A DNA stretch of 64,000 nt from Tubulanus polymorphus. Its lineage: Eukaryota; Nemertea; Palaeonemertea; Tubulaniformes; Tubulanidae. Shown piece by piece: positions 1-11,500 of the stretch. A model generated the notes under the pieces. That model ran no database searches, was not told the origin of the DNA, and saw only the letters and a program-made list of their open reading frames with translations. Where the stretch lies: contig NC_134031.1 in NCBI RefSeq assembly GCF_964204645.1, forward strand, positions 1,364,001 to 1,428,000, read 5' to 3'. The translations under genes were made by a program, and so were the position numbers. Each line of letters starts with the position of its first letter. Within the stretch, counting starts at the first letter, position 1.

Positions 1-102
1 AAATACCTCCTCTTCCCGCACGTTGGACGAGTCGATTATTGGTGATTGTCAAGGAATAGTGTTTGTTGACATTTCAGAGTTTGCCGCAAATAATAAATAA
101 AA

Positions 103-2733
103 ATGGCAGAAATTCCGGTTTTTCCAAAAGCTGAATCAATAATAATTCACACGGGTAACATGGTGAACTGGTCGAGATTGAAACGAAAACCGAATCAACA
201 AGCAACAGAAGAGGTCGGTCAGAAGAAATATTGCAAAAAAGTTATCATTTTGTGATACGTTAGCTTATAATTGATTATTTTGATACCATGTATATATATG
301 CACCCGTACCCCTGAGTGTGATTTATGATAAACTGAATTGGAGCTATTACCTTAGTGTTGGTGCTTGTTAAGTCCATAAAACTAAACAACACTTTTAAGA
401 ACTTTTTTATGGTCGCAGAATATAAAATCCAGGATTTATTTGACTAGATTTTTAAGATTGTCTCGTTAATTTCTATTTATGTTGTATTTTCAGTTACTCA
501 GCGGAATTGATGAACAGTTACAATCGTGTAAACGGACTTTAGATTTGAACGATGTTCAAGTAAGCAAATTTTTATGTAACATTTTGAAATGATTTTCCGC
601 CCTTCTCGAGATTCAATGGATTCTATATTCCAGTATCTGACGAGGTTAGAATGTAAAGGGAATACTGTGAGAGAATGTAAGATAAACCTTGCACCGAACG
701 CTGCTACCGTTGATTGTAATTCTATTCCGTGTCCGAACGAAGACACGATCGCTTTGAAATTCAGCAATGAAGATAGAGATAATCTTAAAATAACCGGTAA
801 GGATTCATCATCATCATCAATATCACGGACTTATCGAGGCCTGTTGAGGCCTATTGGTGTCCGGCTCGTTTGGTAATTTACATAAATTTAGGTGATATTT
901 AAAATATTTCTCAATGCTCATAGTTTGATATGCACCTAGCCCATCTTAAAGATGGGCGTTAAATGTTCTTTAGATCAGTTAGAATGGTCGCCAAGTATTG
1001 TAACATTGCATGACTAGTTAAAAATATTTACAGCATTACAAGATTACAGCAGTCTTGATAATGACCCAGACAGGTCAGTTGCAGCTTGACTGTTGATTAA
1101 TCTACCCATTGGAGGATGCAGTACTGGATGCAGTATTGCCAGTAATTGCCATCAATTATCCTCTGGTTAACTGAACCAACTTTTAAACATCTGGCCACAG
1201 AAACAGTCCTTTTATTCAGTTAGTCTGATCAGTCAATGTGGTGACTGGTATTATTTGTATGTTTAGCCGAACAAGTTCTGACAATATTTAGTCTATATTT
1301 CAGTGAAGGTGTATTTGCACGAGTGTACTCCTGAATCGCTGAGTGAAGCAGTTGAAAAAGGTAAGATTATCGAGGACTGACCATGTTCTGGATATAGATT
1401 GAGAGAGTGTTTAAGTTGATATCCTAGAGTTCAATCCTAAGGTCGAATTCCTGATGAAAACTGAATACTGGGAACTAGTCCCACAGTTATGAGTTTTTAA
1501 CTAATTGAAAATGAACTAACTTTAATTTAGAGTTAACTCAAACTCACAACTGTAGAATTGGGTTCAGCTGGGTCCTGATTGAGAATTTCATTTAATTCTT
1601 TGAGTTTAAATTTCATGTTTTATTTCAGTAATGGAATCGTTGGGTACAACGTATTTAGAAACGCTACTCGTAGCACTGCCGGAAAATATCACTCAGGATT
1701 TCTCGTTGGAAGCGGTAAAACCGGTGTGGAGTCAGTTGGAGAAACTGGTGCAGGATAAACATCTTATTCACATCGGATTCTCCGATCTAAATAAACAACA
1801 ACTTGAACAAGTTTACGATTGGGCAACGGTAAGAATAGCCTCCTTCTCACACGACACCCGCATCATTCACAACTTCCTTGGTTTACACCAGCCTGGATTC
1901 AGTCGGGTCCAATAAAGATACAGTGAAAATAGAACCCTGCTTTACGCTTACCGGTAACCGTTGATGAAGCACTTAGAGTCAGTGTTTTAACGATAATAGA
2001 AAATCCATAAAAAAGAGTAAAAAATGTTTCCTGTAGCTAATATTTCATTCGACGTTAATCATTAATCATCTTCAAGAATACTGAATAGGAATATTTTACT
2101 TTTTGATGACAATTTCTGCATTTGTTTGTATTTTTCTGAATATTTCCAGGAAAAGCCGAGTATCGATCAAGTAAATCTTGCTTCGTGTTGCGTGATGCCA
2201 CAAGATTTAGTAGATTTCGCTAAACTGAATTTGATACAGCTGTTGAGCCACAATGACCCGAAAGGTAAAATCTAAACCCACTTCCTCAGTTTTACACATT
2301 GAGTTTCGACTCCAGAATTGGATTTAGTTATATCCAATGTTTTAACGCTCGAGGCAAATAAAAACCTAAAAACTATGGAATTGGATCGAGTTCCAAAAGT
2401 TGTGAGTTAAGATTCATCTCGGAATTAATTCATTGAAAATGAACTGATTTCAAATTATGAATCAAATATTATCCCAAGAACCGTGGAACTGGATCCAAGT
2501 CAGAAACTGTTACAATTATTTAATGAACTCAACATCATCTAATCTTTTTTCCAGATATTTTGCCGGCTGAATCATTCCGTAAGAAACTTCAGGAGCATTT
2601 CACGCAAGCTGACTCAGATAACTGGCAGCCGTACTGGACTGTCAGATACTCGGGTATCGTGAAAGGACGAGGCGTCATTCACAGTAAAGGCTACATAACG
2701 AAAGCAATACGTGATATAAAAAATCGCAAATAA
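103..2733 (+). CDS. GCLM: Glutamate-cysteine ligase modifier (regulatory) subunit, 7 exons
   Basis: GCLM binds the catalytic subunit GCLC in the cytosol, raising glutamate affinity and easing glutathione feedback inhibition in the first step of glutathione synthesis. Exons: 103-213, 494-559, 634-796, 1304-1360, 1629-1828, 2150-2264, 2555-2733. All have GT-AG borders and matching phases and give 296 residues, close to the about 274 of vertebrate GCLM. Family landmarks are visible in order: HTGNMVNWSRL near the N-terminus, YLHECTPESL, the aldo-keto-reductase-like IGFSDLNKQQLEQVYDWA, NLASCCVMPQDL, LLSHNDPK, and a C-terminal RYSGIVKGRGVIHSKGYI segment. The start is the first ATG, preceded by AAATAAAA. 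The upstream promoter is mostly outside the window. Identification is by recognised family motifs, not a database search. Confidence 0.94.
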
Positions 2734-5700
2734 TGAACAATTGTCAATTATAACTTAATTGTTTGTTTTACCAGTATAAATTCAGTGTTTCCCATATGCT
2801 GGGATTTTAAAGGGGCTGCATTCAATGTATAGCGTGTGACATCATGGCTGCTGAAGAAGCAAGGCCCAAAAAATACCTGAAAATTAAGCTTAACTTTTGG
2901 TGTAATCTTCTATTTTTCACATTAGCTCGATATATTTCAAAGGAATTTTCAGTATTGATAGAATATTGACATCCACTCTGGTAGGGGCAGCAGATATTTT
3001 ATGAGGGGTGGCTGATCTTCAGAGGGGTGTATGTAAAAATGAAACGGGTTGCTGTCCCTCTTAAAAACCTGTTGTGGAGAACACTGTATATTTTGCACAG
3101 GCATATATAATGTGCTATTTTTATTCTATATGAAAAGCGAGTTAATTATATTTTAAACGCTGTTTGCGATATACCTGGTGTTGTGCAGCACTCGTATGTA
3201 GATACATGTACATAAAATGTACATTTCACGATAAGAATTGATTATGTTGCAATACATGGTAAATTTATGATGACAAATATCCAGGACCCAGTTCCACAGT
3301 TGTGAGTTAGAGTTGACTCTGAGTTAAAGTTAGTTCATTTTCAATGTTTTAACCCAGGGTCAAATCTTAACTCAGAACTGTGGAACTGGACCCAGGGTTC
3401 TTACAGATCAGGGAATTACGGATTCAATTTCTGCAGAATTCTGACTCTTTTTGGAAATCAGGGAAAATTCAGGGAATCTGAATATTTGATGTTCTTGTGA
3501 TGCCAGTAATCAGGGAATCAGGGAATTATTTAAGGGTCAAGGAAAAAGAAGAGCATTGTGTATTCCCCGATCTGTAGTTAGAAACCTGATTTATGGAAGA
3601 AATAATGCATTAAATATTCATATATATTATCAAATATTCATTAAGACTAGTCTTAATGAATTTTTGATAGTAGCGGTATGTATTTTGTTTTTGAGAAATA
3701 TAGCTAATGTTTATATTGATTCACAATATATTGGAATTCGTGTGAGTGATCCTGAATGTGAATACAAGATGAACAGGGGTGTCGCGGGTTCGAACCCAGT
3801 AATTACTGATACTGATTCAAAGTGGTCGATGCTGAATAGAGGTCCCAGTAATTACTTACTCAGATTCTCAGTGGTCGGCCTTGATGAGAATATACTTGTC
3901 CCGGGTAATCGGACAAGTGCTTAGATCGCACCCTGTTTAGTAATTAGTTCCTCACTAATCCAACTGACCTCATGATGCATGGAGGAATGATACCTTCAAA
4001 CTAACGGAGAAGCCACTGAAGAAATGTCATTAGATGAAAATTTACTTTATTTCAGAAATGCGTCAATATTTACACATTGATGAATATAATTTCATATATT
4101 GAATTTTAATCAGATGACCGGCCACTGAAGAGTATCAATCAATGTTTTATAATACAGAAATCATCATCATCATCATTTTCATTCACTGACGAATATTTAC
4201 AACAATCTACAGATAAACATCTCATACAAACAAACAAACAAGCACTTGACTAAACAAAAAACAACCTCAATCATGATAACAACACATAGAATACCGGTAA
4301 CCGTACCACCCGCCCGCCCGCCCTTAAATCACAGGAATTATGATTTTTGCTGGAACAATAGAGTTGTTAGAAGTATGTACCCTGGTTGAAGACAAAACCT
4401 GAAAAAAATGTCGAAACTGACAAGGTTAAAATATCAACAAATTAGTTCAGAGCCCTGAAGCTCTGAATTTTCAGTATCAAGTTAAAAACCATTTTCATTC
4501 CTTGGTCTTTATCTATAAATAATTCAGCAAAGGGTTAAAACTTTTCAGTTGTTTTATTGTGGGTTTGACATGCTACGAATATCGACCTCTTCAAAACCTG
4601 AAAAGTTAGCATTCCGCCGAATGAAGACAGTAATAATCGATTAAAAGCTATTATTCACTGTCTATTTGTTTAACACCTATAACACCTATCACTGAGATAT
4701 ATGTTCAATAATAATGATATATGATGATAAATATCTCCAATTTCAGTCAGAAAAATTTGCTTTGATAATAGAAAACGTTTTGGTAAGATTTTAGAACCAG
4801 TTTGTTCACAACCCGTACTGTACAACCCTAGGAAGTTTCGCAATACAGTGGAACCTTGTTATAACGAACTCGGATATAGCTATTCATCGGTTATTACAAA
4901 CATAATTTCATTGTGGATATCACTAACCTTTAGTTATAACGAACAGGAGCAAGTTGCTGAAAAGTGGTTAGAGTAAACCAGTGGATAGTTGTCATAGCGA
5001 CAATTAACAGTTCATTCTTACTATCGTATTCATACGCCGCTTATCTATAACCAACTTTTTCGCATCTGGCCCCAGATTTCCTAGTCTCCTGGCTCCAGTT
5101 CCACAGTTGTGAGTTAGAGTTAACTTTGAGTCGAAATTAGTTCATTTTCAATGAGTTAACTCTGGGTCAAACACACAATTGAGGAACTGGGGTCAGAAGT
5201 TTGTTGTAACGAGGTTCTACTGTATTTCATAATTAGCACCGATCTTCTTCATTGATTAATGAATATTGTGGTGCTGAAAAAGTGTGTGCTTTAAAATAGG
5301 GACAAAACCTTGTGTTACAAGTAAACATCAGTGATAAATTACACATAATAATTCTCTCAGCACCCTCAAGTAATAACAATCAGTACAATGGAAGTTATAC
5401 ATAATACAACTAGTTTATGGCAACTGGGTCCAGATCATCAGGAAAGGTTTACAGCAAATATCATCAAGACCCAGTTCCAGAGTTCTGCATTAGAATCAGA
5501 CTGCAGAGTTAAACATTTGAAAATAAAATGATTTCCACTCAATAAACTATGGAACCAGTTCTTAGAATATCATCAGGATAAGAAGAAAATTACAAATAGA
5601 CGTTAATGATTTGGAGTTCATTTTTAGCGGTAGTTGGAGCATTCGAGGTGGGATATGAGATACAGGGAATGAAACTAACTCAATATTATAGAATTGTGAA

Positions 5701-6165
5701 TTATTGCAACCTGAGATTTATCAATGCAAATATGGATGAAATAAAAATGAGAAATTGAAAGAAAAACTTCTACGAAGCAGCAACAGCAGCAGTTAGAGCT
5801 GAATTATTTACAACAGGTTTTCACTTCACAATCTGAGCCTAGTTTCAAATCAGGCGTTTGTCTTGTTAACAAAATTTAAATTTCAAAACTTTGTATGTAC
5901 TTTGTACAGAAAGCTGGACCCAGTTCAACAGTTGCGAATTCAGACTTGACCCTACGGTTTTTAACAATCCGAAATCAACTAATTGAAATCTACAGAGAGG
6001 AACTGGGTCCTGAATTAAAAGGTGGGCAGTGGTCTATCAGCCACAGTGTAACTATCATATTGAGACTAACTATATCAGAAACAAACGGAACTCAGTTCCA
6101 CAGTTGCTGCTTAAATCTGACTTTCAAGTTCAAAATCTCAACTGACGACTGTGGAACTGCATTCA
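1469..6165. repeat. Dispersed short foldback repeats with GGACCCAGTTCCACAGTT-like ends
   Basis: Roughly 100-bp imperfect palindromes whose ends resemble GGACCCAGTTCCACAGTT and its complement lie at about 1469-1578, 2308-2510, 3287-3397, 5085-5200, 5470-5575, 5917-6015 and 6088-6165. They share a TTCATTTTCAATG-like centre. Related copies lie at 55350-55515 and 57970-58100. Some sit in GCLM introns, others between genes. They look like a non-autonomous inverted-repeat element; no coding capacity is visible. The short open frame at 5895-6179 is built from two such copies. Confidence 0.7.
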
Positions 6166-6724
6166 TAAACTATCTTTAACTAACAACTTGTCGTTTTATC
6201 ACAGAAATAAATTCATAAAAGCAGTAAAATATTCAATGGTTAAAATCGATCAACTTTCGCTACATGAAAATTCATCGAGTCTTCGTGAATTTCTGTTGGT
6301 CGAAGCAACGATGACGTTACGAGTCTATATTAAACCTACACTGACCCGATAACAAAAGCTTTGTAATAGTCAACATGATCGAAAGATTAGATTCGCATAA
6401 CTTTCGTAATAAATAGCTTAATCTGGATGAGTCGAGTTACATTATCTTATCATCGGAAAAAATATACAGGCCGTATTTACTTTGAAGTTCGATTTGATAT
6501 AAAAACAATATCAGAGAAATCTGACCCTAAGATTTTAACTGGTTTCAAATTTCAAGAACACGTATTCAATATAAATCCCTCCATTTCGTGGAATGCTTCA
6601 CAATTTCCAGGAAGATCTCGGTCTAATGTTCTTCCATTTCCTGGAAATATTTCGGCGTTCTCGTAACAATTCCTGAAAATGCGTCTGCTCAAGAAAGTCA
6701 CTAATTTCACTATTATCGACCGGC
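2734..6724. other. Intergenic interval between convergent GCLM and RABL6
   Basis: No supported gene. It contains the GCLM 3' untranslated region, five of the foldback repeats listed separately, a tRNA B-box-like stretch at about 3783-3797, a purine/pyrimidine-biased repeat around 3395-3550 with several CAGGGAATT copies, and a C-rich CCCGCCCG run at 4310-4322. The 122-codon open frame at 3556-3924 overlaps the B-box-like repeat, has no family resemblance and is not called. Confidence 0.6.
3750..3910 (+). repeat. tRNA-derived SINE-like fragment
   Basis: A consensus RNA polymerase III B box (GGTTCGAACCC) sits at about 3786-3796, but no tRNA cloverleaf can be drawn around it. It is followed by a repeated CCCAGTAATTACT-type motif. 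The likeliest reading is an old tRNA-derived SINE fragment rather than a tRNA gene. Confidence 0.35.
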
Positions 6725-8469
6725 TCAAATCGTTTCATATTCCTCGGTTCCTAGAAATGCTTCTAATTCGTCAATTTCTTGCGGTTCCCTTTTCTTTTTT
6801 TTCTTCTTCTTTTTCTCTTCTCCCCCGACGCCGCTATCCTGGTCTTTGTCTTTATCTTTGGTTCTTCGATGTTTCTTTTTCGTTGTTCGTTCTTCTCCCT
6901 TCAAACATTCGCAGGAAAAATAAAGAAAATCTTGATACAAATTTCAGGATATAAATCAGGGGGTTCTTAAAGATTAGAAGTTCCCCCAAATTTCCCAAAC
7001 CCATGACCTACCATAAAATAAACACAACATACAAGTGTAATGTTTATTTTACGATTGCCGGAGATTGATGACAATATAATAAAATAATGATAATATAACT
7101 TAGGAGAGATAGCTCTCGGACAGCTTCAGAAAATTACTGAGCTCTGACAAGAAAAGAGTCTGAATTTCCGAGATTCCCTGATTTCCCATATTTGCCAGAA
7201 AAACTCTTTCCGTGACACTAATAATCAATACCCACCTCTTCTTTGTCTTTAGTTTTACTCTTCTTTTTCTTCTTAGCTTTTTTCACAGTTTCTCGATCGG
7301 TGTCGGTGTCCTGAACACTTGACGCCACAAAATCACTGTTAGTTGATGGCGTCACACCTTAATACAGAAAAATATCTAATTACAAAACAAGTTCCCCGGC
7401 GACTTTTCCCTGACATGTACTTTTTTTTCTCTGACTTGACCTGCTAAGAATCATAGATGGAAACTGTTTGATGTTTACGCCCAATCTAGCAATCTCAACA
7501 AATTTCCCTGACTTTTCCCTGGTTTTTAGCTGCTTTTCTTTACACAAGATTCCCTGACTATCATGCCCAGACTTTGTTTAAAAAAAGAATATTCCCTGAG
7601 TATCATGCCCAGACTTTCTGAATATTCCCTGAATATCATGCCCAGACTTTCTGAATATTCCCTGAATATCATGCCCAGACTTTGTTTAAGAAAAGAATAC
7701 TCCCTGAATTTTAACTGATTTCCAAGTTAAGCGGCCACCCTGTTAGATATAGTAAGAAGACCATCATCTAAATTTCAGCGCTCTCAAAAATCCTGCTACC
7801 AGGTCACTCATGATTTCTGTCAGTAAAGAGCTGTAGTAGTATCTACTTACTGGGACTCACTGAAGACAATCCTTTCTCTAATACGCTGAGATCTTCAAAC
7901 TGTAACGCGAGTCCGGGATGTTCCATCACATCATTCGTCATTTTACTCGAATCATCATCATCAGACTGAACGCCGGCTACTATCGATCCGTTGACCTTCA
8001 CATTCTCCAATCCGGCGACCTTCGCCTGTTCAAGGTCGTCGCTATCGATATCCTCGTCTGCGAGTATTTTAATCGGCGCGTCTCCGCTTCCGTCGTCGTC
8101 CGAATCCGACAACGAAATACGACGCGATTTTTTACCGTTTATAGAAACCTGCTGCGTCATCGTCGGTTCAGCGGCCGATTTTATCACAGTTTGTGTTTTT
8201 GATTTCGATGACGTTTCCTCATCACCGAGCGACTGATGTTTACTATATTTCGTCTCCGCGGCGACGACGTCCATTGTTGTCGTTAAATCGAGAGACATTT
8301 TTTGTTTTGATTTAGAAGTTTTTGAAATTTCCTTTTTAGTCGATTTGTTTTGACTGGTTGTCACGACGGCGGTTGTAGGTGTGATCTCATCGTCGATATC
8401 CGACACCTCGACCTCCACAGCAGACGACACAGATGATGAATTTCTGCTGCGGCTGATTTTATTTGACTG

Positions 8470-8506
<37 letters not shown>

Positions 8507-11500
8507 GTCTCCTCTTCATCCTCGCTATCTAAATCATCTTGAAACCCGGCAACCATCGGATTGACGCCTTCATCATCACTGAATATAGAACAAACTCCAT
8601 TGTGTCAAAATCTCTCTGAAATCGTATGATTCTAATTCCAGGGTTCTAACAGATCCAAAATTTCCAGATATTTCCCTGACCTATGAGCAAAAATTCCCAG
8701 ATTAAACCATCAGATACTCTGAGCAGTCCTTTCCCTGGTTTTCAAGAATAGTTAGAATTTTCTGATTTTTTCTGTCCAAAACCCAGTAATTCACTACTCA
8801 CCTATCATCACTAACGTCCTGACCCCCGGCGGTGCCGCCGTTTGTTCGTGATTTTGAGATCTCTTCTTTCGCCGTGTCGTCGAGGAAACTCGTGTCTAAT
8901 TGTTCATCGGGTTTAAAGTCGTCAACGCTGGAGACTGTCTGTCGACTGTCACTGTGCGATACAACAGCTGAAATACAAACACAACAGTCATCAAAATCAA
9001 TATCTCTTAATTGAGGATTCCAAAAATACCAGGGCTCAGTTTCATAGACGTAGGAAAAAAACCTGTCAATCTGAAATCTGTCAGTTATAACCACGGTTTC
9101 TCATTGTTATATTGTGGTTGAGGACCTTTGATACCCAGTCTATGAAACTAGGCACTGTAAATCAAATAGCTACAGTCAAACTAGCTTCAGACAATACATT
9201 ACTGAAGTCGCCTCTATTTTAGAGTCTCAAAATTTCTATTCGCAATTCAATTTATTAAGCGTAACTCGTCATTTCGGTATGTTATTGACATATAGGTTGT
9301 CCCAACTAAAACAAGCGAGTTTGATCGTCGATATCAATGTAATATTCGTTGTCCCTCTTAGACAAACCTTGGAGTAATCAATGATTACTCCAACGACAAA
9401 CACATGCTGAGAGCAGACTTTTCATGATGGGAGAAATAAAGCATCCACCAGCCAGGTAATTAAAGCAGAAACAGATTCAACCACAATCTAAAACAAAATT
9501 AACAATTTCGCTTTTGCCACTTTCAAATGGTTGTTAAGTTAATTCTGAGGAGGGATCAGTGTGTGAGACTTCGGATGAAACGCAATCTAGAAACCATGCA
9601 AAAAACTGAAACAGTCGCTGCATGCCTCGAGCTGCTATCAAAATCAATCTAACCAAAAACTAATCTATTCTAGAAACACAGAAAAGATACCATGAAATCC
9701 TCCGATGACATCACACAGGGATCTGAGCGGAGGTTTAGTTACACAGACTGAGTTCAGGTGGAAATACAAGCATTTGAAATCCTGAGACCAGAACACATAT
9801 GATACACAGACACACATAGATAGTATCTATCAACCAATCAATACGCGGTAAAAATTCACCTGCGAATATATTAACTGATTCAGCTGATTCAGCTTCAGGA
9901 GTGCTGAGTACAGAACCATCTGAAACTATTAAATACAAATAGACAATCGCAGTCTCTGCTTCTTTCAGCTACATCAGTGCATCATGCTTTAGATTTACAC
10001 ATAAATTTGAAGTTTATAACTCTTCATTGTTTTGAAGTTGCAACATTTGGTTTGGTGCATACTAGACACTAGTGCTAACCTGGTTCGTCCTGTTTAGGTC
10101 AAACCAGTTTAGGTTTCAAGTGCAGCAGCATTCAATGACAGAGAGTGATTGAATGTTCACGAATTTTGGTAAAAACCAACCATCGGAAATATCTCTTTTG
10201 ATCGACGGTGCTTACCGTTGCTACTACTCGATTCTGGAACTTTGTTTTTGCTGCCGAACAATCGTGACATGAATCCGCCGCCGGTGGTTTTCGGAGGTTC
10301 ACTAGGAGTGGCTGGTAGTGATATCGAGGCAGGAGGGATACTAGGTGCATTCACAGCTGCTGGTGTCGTAGGTTGCGATATGTTTAACCCGGGTATCGGC
10401 TTCGCAGGTGGTGCTACAAAATACGAAATACTCTATTTCTTCAAATATAACTTATGGAAGATATAGATGTGATTCATGTTGCTCTAAACAAAATCAGCTG
10501 AACTGGCTGAATCAGAAGATTCATATCCCTGTTTTCAGGGTTTTTGCAGATCATGAAATGCAAAATTCCCTCTATTTCCCCACATTTTCATCGACCCTCG
10601 ACCAAAATTTTCTTAAACTCAATGATAAGATATCCTCAGTTTGGGGGGGGGGGCTGTCTCTTATCAAAAGGTTCCTTGCGCAAGACACCAAAAATCAAAA
10701 TTCCCTGACTTTTTCCTGATTCTCAAGAAGAGTCACAATTCCTCCCAGAGTGAACTGTATGAACTGTGTAATTATACCTGCTCTGATCGGTGTAGGTTCT
10801 ACAGGAACTGGTTTTGGACTGATATTAATCGCTGATGGTTTGCCGTTCGCGAGGAGGGCAGCAGCAGCAGCCTCTCTAGCGGCCTTCTCCTCGGCCTCTT
10901 TCTTCTGAGCGGTGACTATCGCTGCCTCTGATAACTTCTCTTGTTGCTGTCGTCGTTTGACGGTCAAAGCATCGTTAAAACTGAAACACACACACAGATC
11001 ACAGGTAGAAAGTTCAGTTAACCGAGAATCAATTACAGAAGTGATAAACATATAAATATCATCTTTTATAATGGGTAAAAACGGTTTATACTAAACTCAT
11101 TCAAATAAATAAAACTAAAGATTTTCACATCAGGTCCAAGTTAAACGGGAGTCACAGTTTTATTCATTTGATTTACATGTTAGAAAATGAGATCTATTTT
11201 GCTTTATGGATTTTCTGCAAATCTTATAGATATTCTCACTCATAGCAACTGTCTATAATTTCAATGTATATGAAATCAATGACGTAATTTTACTATTCAT
11301 TTTTCATCATGTAATTTTCAATGGCAATAGATTTGTTTTTAGTGAATTAGTGAACAGTGATCTAACGAAGCTGATTCGATTTTAACAGTGTTTTGTTAGT
11401 AAACAAAAATTCATAGAATTCATCAGATTAAGCACATCCCATTCCGTCAGGGTCCAGTGGCTCGAGAAAGGTTCGTTAATGTTAACCAATGTTTAAAATT

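Noticed and set aside
3556-3924. 122-codon + strand open frame
   Set aside because: Overlaps a tRNA-derived repeat with a B box, has no family resemblance and no splice or promoter context.
7918-8236. + strand frames opposite RABL6 exon 12
   Set aside because: Antisense shadows of the large RABL6 coding exon with no family features.
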